64,000 bases of DNA, from positions 930,001-994,000 of the forward strand of contig CAWKKD010000005.1 in NCBI GenBank assembly GCA_963850195.1, written 5' to 3'. Positions 17,285-27,670 of the stretch are shown here, piece after piece; within the stretch, counting starts at the first letter, position 1, and every line of letters starts with the position of its first letter. The DNA comes from Actinoallomurus sp963850195 (lineage in GTDB: Bacteria; Actinomycetota; Actinomycetes; Streptosporangiales; Streptosporangiaceae). The position numbers and the translations under genes were made by a program. A model generated the notes under the pieces. It saw only the letters and a program-made list of their open reading frames with translations. It was not told the origin of the DNA and did not search any database.

Positions 17285-20131
17285 ATGCCCAGTCAGGGCG
17301 ACGGCGCGCCGCAGGGGCGGAACGCCCTGAGCACATCCTCGGGACGCCAGGTCATCCGCCTCTTCGACGACCGCACCAAGCCACGCCCGTGGCGGCTCGG
17401 CAGCCAGGCGTTCCCGATCATCGTCCTGGAGGCCGAGACACCGGACGTCGCCGTCGACGCGTACGTGGACGAGCTGGAGCGCACCGCCGCCGACGCCGGC
17501 ATTCCGCACATCGTGCCCGTACCGGCCACGGGTTCATCGGAACGCCCCGAGATCGCGCTGCTCGACGCCATGATCAACGAGAGCGCCTGGAACGGTCTGC
17601 GGCACGGGTTCGGGCGGTTACGGTTCCCCCGGTCAGAGCTCGTACGCTCCTTCGAGCAGGCGATCCGGCGCGCGGGCGAGAAGAACGCCGAGCGTCCCGG
17701 CTCGACGACGCCGCTCGCGGAGTGGAACGAGAGCGTCGTCCTCATCCGCTGGTCGCTGCGCACTCCGGTGTGGTGGTCCACTGTCATCATCCTCGTGGCG
17801 GCCATCCTCGGCGGGATCGCGCAGGCCCTCGCCGACCGGGTCCAGCCCGGCGCCCTGCTGCTGACGTGCCTGGCGCTGCTCGTCGTGGTGTGCCTCGCGG
17901 CCGGGCTGACCACGCGCGCGATCTGGCTGCCGATCCTGTCCCGGTTCGGGCCGGGCACCCGGTACCGATGGTTCGCCACCTCTTCCTTCTTCGCCGTGCT
18001 CGGCGGCCAGGGATTCGAGGGCCGGCTGAAGCGCGTGCTGGAGCGGCCGGCCTCCGAACGCTCCGCGGAGTTCCGGCTGCAGATCCGTACGCTGGCGTTC
18101 CTGGAGGATCTGCGCGCCGCGCATCGGAAGCTGTCACCCGGTCTGCGCGGCCTGAAGCGGCCCGTGCCGCCCGTGGTGTTCCTGAAGGGTGTCACGGCCA
18201 CCAACGGCGGCGTCGAGCTGCTGTCGGCCATGAGCGACATCCGCAGCCGCCGCAGCGAGCTGCACCCGCTTCTCGTGGTCGCGTCGGCCTGGTACGACCA
18301 CCGCGGCGCGCTCAACGACGTGGCCGCCGCGCCCGAGGCGCCCGCCTCGCGGTCGATCGAGGACCTCTACACCGCGTGGGAGACCTCGCTGGGCACCACG
18401 CAGGCGCCCAGCCAGAAGGTCGCCGGTCCGTGGGTGCTTCGCCTGCCGATCCCCGAGCAGAGCCCCGACCCGTACCCGCCCGCTCCGCTGAGCCGCCGGC
18501 GCCGTCCGCGGTGGAGCTGGTTCTGGTCGTGGTGGTCCCTGCTGGCTGCGCTGGCCGTGGCCGGCGTCGGCGGGTCCTACCTCCAGGCCGGGCTCGCCTC
18601 CGCGCACTGCAGCGTGCGCTTCCCGTTCGAGGCCAACGTCGACACGGCGCTGCGGACCGACGCGGCAGGCAGCAAGGAGTGCGTCGGCGTCTCGACCGGG
18701 GGCGTACGGTTCGAGCGCGGCGGGCGGAGCATCGGCCTCGACGGGAACCTCCGCGCACCCGATCCGGGCCACACCGGCGGGAGCATCACCCTCGGCGACG
18801 TACAGCGGCTGATCGACGGAGAGAACGCCGCGATCGCGCGTGCGCACTCGCCGCACGTCACGATCCTGTACGCGGGCATGATGACGTCGGCCGACGGGCA
18901 GGAGCAGAGCGCGGTCAGCAGCGTGCGGGAGCTGACCGGCGCCTACCTCGCCCAGCACGCCAACAACCACCCGGACCAGCCCGGCGGGTACGCCTCCGCG
19001 CTGAAGATCCGGCTGCTCGCGGTCAACGTCGGCCAGAACATGGACTACTCCGGCATCGCGGTCGACCGTGTGCTCGCCATGGCCCGGCACGACCCCACCG
19101 TCGTCGGCGTGGTCGGGATGGGCCGCAACACGAAGGCCTCCCACGACGCGATCCTGCGGCTCGACGCGGCCGGCCTGGCCGTCGTCGACACCGTCAACTC
19201 CTCCGACGAACTGCCGGGGCTCCCCCACTTCTACGGCCTCGCCGCGACCGACCACGACGAGGCCGCCGTCGCCGCACACGAGGTCCAGCGCCCCGCGAAC
19301 ACCGACCGGATGCTGATCGTCTCCCCCGCGCCCGCACCGGCCAGGGAGTACGGTTCCGAGCTCGCCGACGACGTCGAGGGCGCCGTCGGGGCCGGGCGGT
19401 CCACCCGTCTGGTGTACGGCCCCGGCGACATCGCCGACCGGGTGCGCAGCGCCTGCCAGCAGACGCCGTACCGGCACGTGTACTTCGCCGGCCGCGCCGA
19501 GGACCTCAACGGCCTGATGACGGGCCTGAGCAACGGCGGCTGCCTGGACCACCCGCTGACCCTCATCGGCGGCGACGAGATCTCCCGGGCGAACTTCGGC
19601 TTCGACCAGCACCAGATCGGGCTCACCAAGAACCTCACCGTCTATTACACGACCTTCAACTACCTGCCGAACCTCATCGGCAACGGCCGCGCCCAGGGCA
19701 ACCCCTTCTTCACGCTCGTCAAGAACACCCTCGGCATCGACCAGGCGCACTACCCGCTACTGGCCGACGGGCAGATGGCTCTGGCCTACGACGCGACGGA
19801 CGCGCTCTACGAGGCGGCACGCAACACATTCGCCACGCTCCGGCTCACCGGACACGACAGCGGGCACGCGGCGGGCAGCCGATCGGTGACGTCCGGCTCG
19901 GTCCTATTGGCGCTGCCCGGCGTCACCGTGCCGAAGGGCGCGACGGGGAAAATCGTCTTCTCCCCGGAGCACCGGGCCAACGGGCCGGGCGACCGCGGCC
20001 TCACGCTCGTCAAGGTGACGCAGCAGTCGGGAAACCGCCCTCGGTACGAGCGCGTCTGCGGTCGCATGAACGGTGGCCAGGAGGCCACCGACCTGCCCGT
20101 CTGCCTTGGTATGCCGAAGGCCCAGCCGTAA
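17285..20131 (+). CDS. Membrane receptor-like protein with periplasmic-binding-type ectodomain
   Basis: A 948-residue protein not recognised as a named system. Residues 1-150 are cytoplasmic and mixed alpha/beta. Two membrane spans lie at about 161-183 and 188-207, a second cytoplasmic region follows (about 210-405, with a strand-loop VVFLKGVTATNGGVELL near 297), a Pro/Arg-rich stretch leads to a third span at about 412-436, and the rest is outside. The outside part from about 520 to 860 resembles the type 1 periplasmic binding fold of LivJ-like receptors (VTILYAGMMTSADGQEQSAV, then VVGVVGMG and GLAATDHDEAA). The cytoplasmic region has the look of a STAND-type NTPase but no intact P-loop is seen. 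The ATG at 17285 has GTGAGG upstream. It may be a ligand sensor; no transporter subunits are nearby. Confidence 0.72.
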   Translation: MPSQGDGAPQGRNALSTSSGRQVIRLFDDRTKPRPWRLGSQAFPIIVLEAETPDVAVDAYVDELERTAADAGIPHIVPVPATGSSERPEIALLDAMINESAWNGLRHGFGRLRFPRSELVRSFEQAIRRAGEKNAERPGSTTPLAEWNESVVLIRWSLRTPVWWSTVIILVAAILGGIAQALADRVQPGALLLTCLALLVVVCLAAGLTTRAIWLPILSRFGPGTRYRWFATSSFFAVLGGQGFEGRLKRVLERPASERSAEFRLQIRTLAFLEDLRAAHRKLSPGLRGLKRPVPPVVFLKGVTATNGGVELLSAMSDIRSRRSELHPLLVVASAWYDHRGALNDVAAAPEAPASRSIEDLYTAWETSLGTTQAPSQKVAGPWVLRLPIPEQSPDPYPPAPLSRRRRPRWSWFWSWWSLLAALAVAGVGGSYLQAGLASAHCSVRFPFEANVDTALRTDAAGSKECVGVSTGGVRFERGGRSIGLDGNLRAPDPGHTGGSITLGDVQRLIDGENAAIARAHSPHVTILYAGMMTSADGQEQSAVSSVRELTGAYLAQHANNHPDQPGGYASALKIRLLAVNVGQNMDYSGIAVDRVLAMARHDPTVVGVVGMGRNTKASHDAILRLDAAGLAVVDTVNSSDELPGLPHFYGLAATDHDEAAVAAHEVQRPANTDRMLIVSPAPAPAREYGSELADDVEGAVGAGRSTRLVYGPGDIADRVRSACQQTPYRHVYFAGRAEDLNGLMTGLSNGGCLDHPLTLIGGDEISRANFGFDQHQIGLTKNLTVYYTTFNYLPNLIGNGRAQGNPFFTLVKNTLGIDQAHYPLLADGQMALAYDATDALYEAARNTFATLRLTGHDSGHAAGSRSVTSGSVLLALPGVTVPKGATGKIVFSPEHRANGPGDRGLTLVKVTQQSGNRPRYERVCGRMNGGQEATDLPVCLGMPKAQP

Positions 20132-20430
20132 ACGATCATGGTTGTGGCAGAAGATCATCTTTTGACGACGAAACGGAACGCCTTGCTCACTCAGCGTTCC
20201 GAACACACCCTCGCAAGGACCGGTTGCCCGCGTTCCGGGTAGCCGATAGCATCGGAAACGTTGCAGTCGTAGTTTCCTCGTACGTATTGAGTTCGCTCTT
20301 GAGCGCCCGCGGAAGTATACGGCGGGCGTTTTCGCTTCTCCGGGATAGTCTTCGCGGACGTAAGCCAAGGTCCGTTATGCAGCCCGGTTCGCCAACCTGG
20401 CGCCCGGTGAGGCCCCAAGAAGGAGAGAAA
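20132..20430 (+). promoter_or_regulatory. Non-coding leader region of the cold-shock gene
   Basis: About 300 bp without a convincing gene between the receptor-like gene and csp. It is more AT-rich than its surroundings (for example near 20150-20290) and holds a terminator-like hairpin at 20304-20332. A long structured leader is usual for cold-shock genes and may respond to temperature. Confidence 0.5.
20304..20332 (+). terminator. Terminator-like hairpin in cold-shock leader
   Basis: A 7-bp perfect stem CGCCCGC/GCGGGCG with an 11-base loop is followed directly by TTTT. It lies 99 bases before the csp start. It may end transcription from the receptor-like gene or act as an attenuator of csp. 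Confidence 0.5.
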
Positions 20431-20634
20431 GTGGCAGAAGGCACCGTCAAGTGGTTCAACGCCGACAAGGGCTTCGGGTTCATCGCACCTGACGGCGGTG
20501 GCCCGGACGTGTTCGTGCACTACTCGGCGATCAACTCCTCCGGTTTCCGCAGTCTGGAGGAGAACCAGCGCGTCAGCTTCGAGACCACCCAGGGCCCGAA
20601 GGGCCCGCAGGCCGAGCAGGTCACGCCGCTCTAA
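20431..20634 (+). CDS. csp: Cold-shock protein
   Basis: A single cold-shock domain of 67 residues that binds single-stranded RNA or DNA and acts as an RNA chaperone. RNP1 is KGFGFI (residues 14-19) and RNP2 is DVFVHYSAI (about 26-34). The GTG start at 20431 has a strong AAGGAGAG site upstream. It is monocistronic, with its own leader and a strong terminator immediately after. Confidence 0.96.
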   Translation: MAEGTVKWFNADKGFGFIAPDGGGPDVFVHYSAINSSGFRSLEENQRVSFETTQGPKGPQAEQVTPL

Positions 20635-20653
20635 GGCCTTGAAGCACTAACGG

Positions 20654-20697
20654 CCGGGCCCACACCGAGTCATCGGAAGGGCCCGGTTTCGCTTTTT
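20654..20697 (+). terminator. Rho-independent terminator of cold-shock gene
   Basis: Perfect stem CCGGGCCC/GGGCCCGG (20654-20661 with 20679-20686), an inner CCGA/TCGG pairing in the loop, then TTTCGCTTTTT. Confidence 0.85.
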
Positions 20698-20890
20698 CAC
20701 GACCCCGACCTCAGGCGCCCGCCCGCGACGGAACGCCGGTCGGCCTTGCCCCGAAAATGCCCGGTACGGGCCCAGCCGACCATGGTCCGGTTTGGCCGAA
20801 GACGGCCGAATCCCCGGCCGTGCCGACGGAGGCCCTCGAGGCGCGCCGGAGAATGCCTACAGAGCGTCTCGGGCCCCGCAGAACCGGGCC

Positions 20891-20970
20891 TGAGAGACTG
20901 TTGGGGAGCCCTCGTCCGTCGCGAGCGGCGCCGCGCAGCAGGGCATGGGGCTCCCCCCAACAGTCTCTGA
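20891..20970 (+). mobile_element. MITE-like palindromic element, short form (copy B)
   Basis: Terminal inverted repeats AGAGACTGTTGGGGAGCC at 20893-20910 and GGCTCCCC-CC-AACAGTCTCT at 20949-20968, where the right arm has two extra C. TGA flanks the GAGAC...GTCTC core on both sides, matching a TNA target duplication. The interior CCTCGTCCGTCGCGAGCGGC and GCCGCGCAGCAGGGCATGGG is shared with the other copies. Strand is nominal. Confidence 0.72.
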
Positions 20971-21262
20971 GACGCGAAGGCCGCCTGAGACGGCCGGGGG
21001 CGCCTGAGAGTGGCCGAGATGGGCCATCCACCCGACACCGCTCACGACGGCGGGGACGGGCGGCAACGGAGCCTCGGTGCACAGTGCCCCGCCGCCCGGA
21101 ACGCACCGACCGTCCGGCCCGCCACCACGGCCATGTTCATCTTTCCCGCCCCACCCACAACGACCGCGTGGTGGGGTCGTGACCGGCAAAGCGCCTACGG
21201 AGCGCTCCACGTGGCCCGGGCACGGACGACCGCTCCGGCCCCCCGAAGGCCTGCTCCCAGGA

Positions 21263-21307
21263 CCCGCTGCCCTGCTGCGCGGCACCCAGACGCCGCCTCA
21301 GCCGCCT
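21263..21307 (-). repeat. Degenerate fragment of the MITE-like element
   Basis: The reverse complement of this stretch matches the interior and right part of copy A (the GAGGCGGCG, CTGG and GCCGCGCAGCAGGGCA blocks) with several substitutions, without recognisable terminal repeats. It is a decayed, inverted remnant. Confidence 0.5.
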
Positions 21308-21312
21308 AACGA

Positions 21313-21331
21313 GGCACGGCACTGCCGTGCC
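21313..21331. terminator. 19-bp perfect palindrome downstream of uvrB
   Basis: GGCACGGCA-C-TGCCGTGCC, a 9-bp inverted repeat around one central base, 67 bp beyond the uvrB stop. With a one-base centre it makes a poor RNA hairpin loop unless the inner pairs open, and no T run follows. It could be a factor-binding site or contribute to ending uvrB transcription. Confidence 0.35.
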
Positions 21332-21397
21332 GTCCGCTCATGGCCTTGGACGTGTCCGAAAAATCCCCGTCCGGCTGCGCGGTCTGTCAGGCGCGCC

Positions 21398-23512
<2,115 letters not shown>

Positions 23513-23724
23513 GGCTTCCTCCGGTCGTAATCTGCGGCCGCCCGGGTGCGGCCCGCGTCACGGGCGGGGCCTCAGATCGCCCGACCACCCGTGTACCTCA
23601 ACCGTACGACCTGCCGGCGACATTCCTGCCGGGGTTCCGTGCAACGGGATCGGGCCGGCCGGGGTTTCCACGTGCCGAAGGCGGCCCTGAGCCGCAACCC
23701 CCGATCACGACGATGGAGATGATC

Positions 23725-24468
23725 ATGTCTAGGACACTCGACGGCACGGTGGCGCTGGTGACGGGCGGTAGCCGCGGCATCGGCGCGGCGATCGCGCTCC
23801 GGCTGGCCGAGGACGGCGCCGACGTGGTGCTGACCTACCAGCGGAGCGCCGAGCAGGCCGCCGGCGTGGTGGACCGGATCACGGCCCTGGGACGGCGGGC
23901 ACTGGCGGTACGTGCCGACGGGGGCGATCCGGCCGAGGTCACAGAGGCGGTGGAGCGTACGGTCGCCGAGTTCGGCCGGCTGGACATCCTGGTCAACAAC
24001 GCCGCGGTCTTCGTCGTGGGGCCGCTGGACGACCTGAGCCTGGAGGACGTCGACCGTACGCTGCACGTCAACGTGCGTGCGGTGTTCGTCGCCTCCCAGG
24101 CCGCCGCGCGGCACATGACCGACGGCGGCCGGATCATCAGCATCGGCAGCAACGTGATCGAGCGGACGCCGTTCGCCGGGATGGCCCTGTACTCGATGAG
24201 CAAGGCCGCTCTGGTCGGCATGACCAAGGGCCTCGCTCAGGACCTGAGCCCGCGTGGGATCACCGTCAACCTGGTCAGCCCCGGCCCCATCGACACCGAT
24301 ATGAACCCCGCCGACGGACCCAACGCGTCCGCGATCAACGAGCTGGTCCCCCTCGGCAGGTTCGGCACGCCCGATGACGTCGCGGCGACCGTTTCGCACC
24401 TCGCGGGCGACGCGGGCCGCTTCATCACCGCCGCGTCCGTGGCCATCGACGGCGGAATCACCGCGTGA
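23725..24468 (+). CDS. SDR-family oxidoreductase
   Basis: A short-chain dehydrogenase/reductase of 247 residues, 3-oxoacyl-ACP reductase-like. The cofactor motif is TGGSRGIG (13-20), NNAA begins at residue 91, and the catalytic Ser142, Tyr156 and Lys160 lie in IGSNV and YSMSK. The loop after the first strand carries YQR, which fits NADP(H). The substrate is unknown. ATG at 23725 is preferred because GGAG stands seven bases upstream; the ATG at 23713 includes that site in the coding region. Confidence 0.9.
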   Translation: MSRTLDGTVALVTGGSRGIGAAIALRLAEDGADVVLTYQRSAEQAAGVVDRITALGRRALAVRADGGDPAEVTEAVERTVAEFGRLDILVNNAAVFVVGPLDDLSLEDVDRTLHVNVRAVFVASQAAARHMTDGGRIISIGSNVIERTPFAGMALYSMSKAALVGMTKGLAQDLSPRGITVNLVSPGPIDTDMNPADGPNASAINELVPLGRFGTPDDVAATVSHLAGDAGRFITAASVAIDGGITA

Positions 24469-24477
24469 GCCGCTCCG

Positions 24478-25071
24478 TCAGGCCTTGGCCGAGAGCTCCG
24501 ACCACAGCTCGTCGATCTGGGCGGTGAGCGCCTCGAGGGAGCCGGAGTTGTCGATGATCCGGTCGGCGACCGCCGTACGCTGCTCGCGCGTGGCCTGGGC
24601 GGCGATGCGCGCGCGGGCGGCCTCCTCGGTCATGCCACGCAGCGTGGTCAGCCGGCGCACCTGCAACTCGACGGGTGCGTCGACCACGACGACCAGGTCG
24701 TACAGCGCGGCCAGGTCGTTCTCCACGAGCAGCGGCACGTCGTAGACGATGATCGCCTCGGCGGGGGCCTCGTCGACCAGCTCCTGCATCCGGGTGCCGA
24801 CGAGCGGGTGCACGATCGCGTTGAGGCGCTCGCGCATCGCGTCGTCGGCGAACACGATCGCGCCCATCGCCTCGCGGTCCAGCGATCCGTCCGCGAGCAG
24901 GACGCGTTCGCCGAAGCTCTCGACGATCTCCGCCAGGCCGGGCGTGCCCGGTTCGACGACCTCGCGCGCGACCGCGTCGGCGTCCACGAGGCGGGCGCCG
25001 AGCGAGAGGAGCCGCCGCGACACCTCGCTCTTGCCGGATCCGATACCGCCCGTCAATCCCACTTTCAGCAC
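24478..25071 (-). CDS. coaE: Dephospho-CoA kinase
   Basis: This enzyme phosphorylates the 3'-hydroxyl of dephospho-CoA, the last step of CoA synthesis. It has 197 residues, with P-loop GGIGSGKS (8-15), VDADAVAREVVEPG after it, and the LID region near residues 135-150. Length is normal. The rpsA-coaE-uvrB order is the conserved actinobacterial core, although here a membrane protein gene and a GNAT gene lie between rpsA and coaE. Confidence 0.95.
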   Translation of the reverse strand: MLKVGLTGGIGSGKSEVSRRLLSLGARLVDADAVAREVVEPGTPGLAEIVESFGERVLLADGSLDREAMGAIVFADDAMRERLNAIVHPLVGTRMQELVDEAPAEAIIVYDVPLLVENDLAALYDLVVVVDAPVELQVRRLTTLRGMTEEAARARIAAQATREQRTAVADRIIDNSGSLEALTAQIDELWSELSAKA

Positions 25072-25110
25072 GAGGGCGAGCGTACTCAGTCGCCGTCCGC
25101 GACGGCGACC

Positions 25111-25180
25111 AGGGCGTGTCTGACAGATCGCGTTCGTAGCGCCGCGCAGTAGGACAGGGATCTGTCAGACACGTCCTAGG
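25111..25180. mobile_element. Second inverted-repeat element (MITE-like)
   Basis: Arms GGGCGTGTCTGACAGATC (25112-25129) and GATCTGTCAGACACGTCC (25160-25177) pair over 18 bp with one G-T mismatch around a 30-base core that contains GCGCCGCGCAG, also found in the core of the other element family. The right arm overlaps the end of the upstream GNAT gene and supplies its last codons and stop. No transposase and no clear target duplication are seen. Confidence 0.6.
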
Positions 25181-25653
25181 GCCTTCCTCATGTGCACGAC
25201 CGTCAGGTGGTCGGCGACGCGCTCACGGTGCGTCTCGGCGTAGCCGAGACGGCGGTACAGCCGGAGGTCGGCCTCGCTGAGGTGGCCGGTGAACAGCGAG
25301 CAGGTGTCGGCCCGCCCGGCCGCCGACGCCTCCAGGGCACGCATCAGCGCGACGCCGACGCCGCTGCCCTGCAGGTCGGGGGCGACCGCGAGCCGGGCGA
25401 TGAGGCAGGTCCGGTCGTTGAACCGCCCGCGTACGCTCCCGACCAGCCGCGTGCCGATGGAGGCCTTGAGCACCACCGAGTCGGCGATGTTCGCGCGGAC
25501 CTGCTCGAGCGACTCGACGAGCGCCGGCAGGAACGGATCGCCGTGCAGCTGTGCCTCGGTGACGTACGCGGCGCGTTGGAGAGTGAGGATCTCCTCCGCG
25601 TCGCGTACGTCGGCGCGCTCGATCCGGACGTCGTGGTCCGCGGCCGATTCCAT
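25165..25653 (-). CDS. GNAT-family N-acetyltransferase
   Basis: A 162-residue acetyl-CoA-dependent acyltransferase. The acetyl-CoA-binding motif A is visible as ARLAVAPDLQGSGVGVALM (about residues 88-106), followed by a C-terminal LYRRLGYAET segment typical of the family. The acceptor is unknown. The last codons (CTA GGA CGT GTC TGA) fall inside the inverted-repeat element at 25111-25180, so the natural C-terminus may have been altered. It is followed by coaE after a 93-bp gap. Confidence 0.88.
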   Translation of the reverse strand: MESAADHDVRIERADVRDAEEILTLQRAAYVTEAQLHGDPFLPALVESLEQVRANIADSVVLKASIGTRLVGSVRGRFNDRTCLIARLAVAPDLQGSGVGVALMRALEASAAGRADTCSLFTGHLSEADLRLYRRLGYAETHRERVADHLTVVHMRKALGRV

Positions 25654-25659
25654 GGTGGA

Positions 25660-27660
25660 TCAGCCTATGACGCGTACGGTCGCGGCGGCCGGGACGTGAG
25701 CGGAGCCCGTGGAGCGGGCCACCGTCGTGTCGTCGAACCCGAGGTCGTCGGTGCCGAACACCCAGTCCGTGCCGGACGCCGTGGGCGCACCGATCACGCG
25801 GCGCAGGGAGTTCTGCTCGGTGAACCGGTCCGGCTCGGGGCCGCCCGGCCGTGCGCCCAGGTCGGCGGCGATGACCGTGTGCGGCGCGCCGCTCCAGGCC
25901 TGCAGGAGCTTGTCGATCTCCGACAGGCGCGTCGTCGTACGGTCCGTGCCGTGCTGGAGCTGCACCGACCAGACGTCGGCCGTCTTCCCGCCGGTTTTGA
26001 CGCGCGCCCAGACGTAGCCGCGCGCCTGCGGGCCCGCGCCCACCGGCAGTCGGCCGTAGCCGGTCGCGGTGACCGGCAGCCGGCTGAGCACCGCGCCGCC
26101 GAACTGGTGGTCGGCGGTGGGCCCCCAGACGAGCCGCATGCCGAGGCGGCGGGCCAGCCAGGCACCCACGTCCGTGGTGCCGGACTGCGGCCAGCCGCGC
26201 CCGACGGACTGCAGGGCGACGACGTCGGCGTGCTGGGCCGTGATGGCCTGCGCGACGGCCTCCGGGTCCAGGGTGCCGTCGGCGTCGACCGCCTGGCCGA
26301 TGTCGAAGGCCACCACGCGGAACGTGCCGGGCAGCGAGCCGGTGTGCGCCGTGGGCGGCGCCGTCAGCGCGTACCCGGCGGGCGCCACGAGCAGGAGGAG
26401 CGCGCAACCGCCCGCGGTCGCTGCACGGACCAGCGAACGCGCGGGCAGCGGCCCGCCACGTGCCGCCGCGATCGCCGACAGCAGGCCGAGCAGGATGCCG
26501 GCCAGGCCCGGCAGGACCTTGTTCGGCAGGGGCAGCGGCGCCTCGTAGTGAAGCTGGTAGGGCAGCATGACCCCGGCGATGGCGAGGGCGCCGAGCGCGG
26601 CTCCCGCGTCGATCCGCCAGGCGCGGCCACCCGTGTCCACGGCCGCCGTACGCCGGCGCGCCTCGGGCGAATCCACCTCGTCGGCACCCGGACGGCCGCG
26701 GTAGCCGCCGCGGCGCAGCGGGACGCGCGAGGCGACCGCCAGCAGCCACGCGGACAGCACCTGGCCTGCGACGACCACGACGATCGCGATCACGCCGGTC
26801 AGGCCGTAGCGGCCGGTGACACCGGCCGCTCCGACGCCGAGGATCGTGCCGCCGAAGACGCACACGCCACCGGGTACGGCGGCGACGGCCAGGCCGGAGG
26901 ACAGGAAGGCCAGGCTCAGCGCCTGCGCGCCGATCACGACCGCGCCGGCGGCGGGCAGCGGCAGCCAGCCGCTGGAGGCCACGAACGCGGGGCTGGCCAG
27001 GACGAGGATCTGCAGCGCCAGGAACGGGCCGAGCGCGGCGGCGCCGAGCGCGTCACGCCACCCGATCGCGGGCGCCTCCTGAGAGGGCGTGCGCAGCCGC
27101 CACACGAGGACGGCGGCGCCTCCGCCGACGGCCACGAGGCAGGTGAGCCACGGCATCACGCCGGTACGCGCGGCCGGCTCCCAGGTGCCGAACGTGAGGC
27201 GCAGCGCGGTGTCGGCGGTCAGGCCGGCGACCGTCGCGACCGCGAACCCGGTGCCGGACAGACCACGCGCCGTCTCGTACAGCGCGGTGACGGTGAGCAT
27301 GCCGAAGACGGTGCCGGCGACGGCCGGCCAGAGTGTCGGGGAAAGGATCTGCATCGCGAGCCGTACGGCCAGCAGGCCGCCCACTCCGGCGATGAGGAGC
27401 CCGCGCGAGCCGGCGACCGCGCGTACCGCGGGCGCCAGGAACCCGGACAGGGAGGCGAGGCAGATCACCAGGGACGCGGTGAGGCCGCCCGAGCTCTCGG
27501 CGAGGTGACCGTAGGCCGGGAAGCCGGCGCGGAGCACCTCGGCGAGGATCGCCACGGCGACCGCCACCAGGGAGAAACGGGACATGTCCAGAGGAACGAC
27601 CGGGGGCCCCGCCGGTGCGGCGGGACCCCCGTGACGTACTCGTGAGTCGCGATCGACCAT
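25660..27660 (-). CDS. Polytopic membrane protein with degenerate endonuclease/exonuclease/phosphatase domain
   Basis: A 666-residue protein: a charged leader, about ten or more membrane spans (residues about 25-400), and a C-terminal EEP-fold domain from about residue 420. The fold is recognisable (FDIGQAVDADGTLDPEAVAQ, ADVVALQSVGRGWPQS, GMRLVWGPT, VLSRLPV), but the catalytic positions of active relatives are changed: LQE reads LQS, the THL His position reads VQL, GDxN reads ADLG, and the final SDH reads SAH. It is therefore likely a pseudoenzyme. The ATG at 27660 lies 10 bp past the rpsA stop and its GGAG site overlaps the rpsA end, so it is probably cotranscribed with rpsA. Confidence 0.82.
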   Translation of the reverse strand: MVDRDSRVRHGGPAAPAGPPVVPLDMSRFSLVAVAVAILAEVLRAGFPAYGHLAESSGGLTASLVICLASLSGFLAPAVRAVAGSRGLLIAGVGGLLAVRLAMQILSPTLWPAVAGTVFGMLTVTALYETARGLSGTGFAVATVAGLTADTALRLTFGTWEPAARTGVMPWLTCLVAVGGGAAVLVWRLRTPSQEAPAIGWRDALGAAALGPFLALQILVLASPAFVASSGWLPLPAAGAVVIGAQALSLAFLSSGLAVAAVPGGVCVFGGTILGVGAAGVTGRYGLTGVIAIVVVVAGQVLSAWLLAVASRVPLRRGGYRGRPGADEVDSPEARRRTAAVDTGGRAWRIDAGAALGALAIAGVMLPYQLHYEAPLPLPNKVLPGLAGILLGLLSAIAAARGGPLPARSLVRAATAGGCALLLLVAPAGYALTAPPTAHTGSLPGTFRVVAFDIGQAVDADGTLDPEAVAQAITAQHADVVALQSVGRGWPQSGTTDVGAWLARRLGMRLVWGPTADHQFGGAVLSRLPVTATGYGRLPVGAGPQARGYVWARVKTGGKTADVWSVQLQHGTDRTTTRLSEIDKLLQAWSGAPHTVIAADLGARPGGPEPDRFTEQNSLRRVIGAPTASGTDWVFGTDDLGFDDTTVARSTGSAHVPAAATVRVIG

Positions 27661-27670
27661 ATGCGAGTTG

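Larger units (their letters stand above)
20698..21397. other. Non-coding stretch between csp and uvrB
   Basis: About 700 bp with no supported gene. Reading frames here lack ribosome sites and recognisable products. It contains the short MITE-like copy B at 20891-20970, a decayed inverted fragment at 21263-21307, and a 19-bp palindrome at 21313-21331 just past the uvrB stop. Confidence 0.7.

Noticed and set aside
17278..20634. A 1118-codon open frame running through the receptor-like gene and csp in another frame
   Set aside because: It is an Arg/Pro/Gly/Ala-rich shadow frame produced by high GC. Its last 67 codons are the true csp gene, which has its own start and ribosome site.
20698..21397. 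Several 60-140 codon frames between csp and uvrB
   Set aside because: They lack ribosome sites, overlap repeat elements and show no recognisable protein features.
25192..27645. An 817-codon plus-strand frame opposite the membrane protein gene
   Set aside because: Low-complexity Arg/Gly/Asp/Gln composition, no ribosome site and no family resemblance; a shadow frame.
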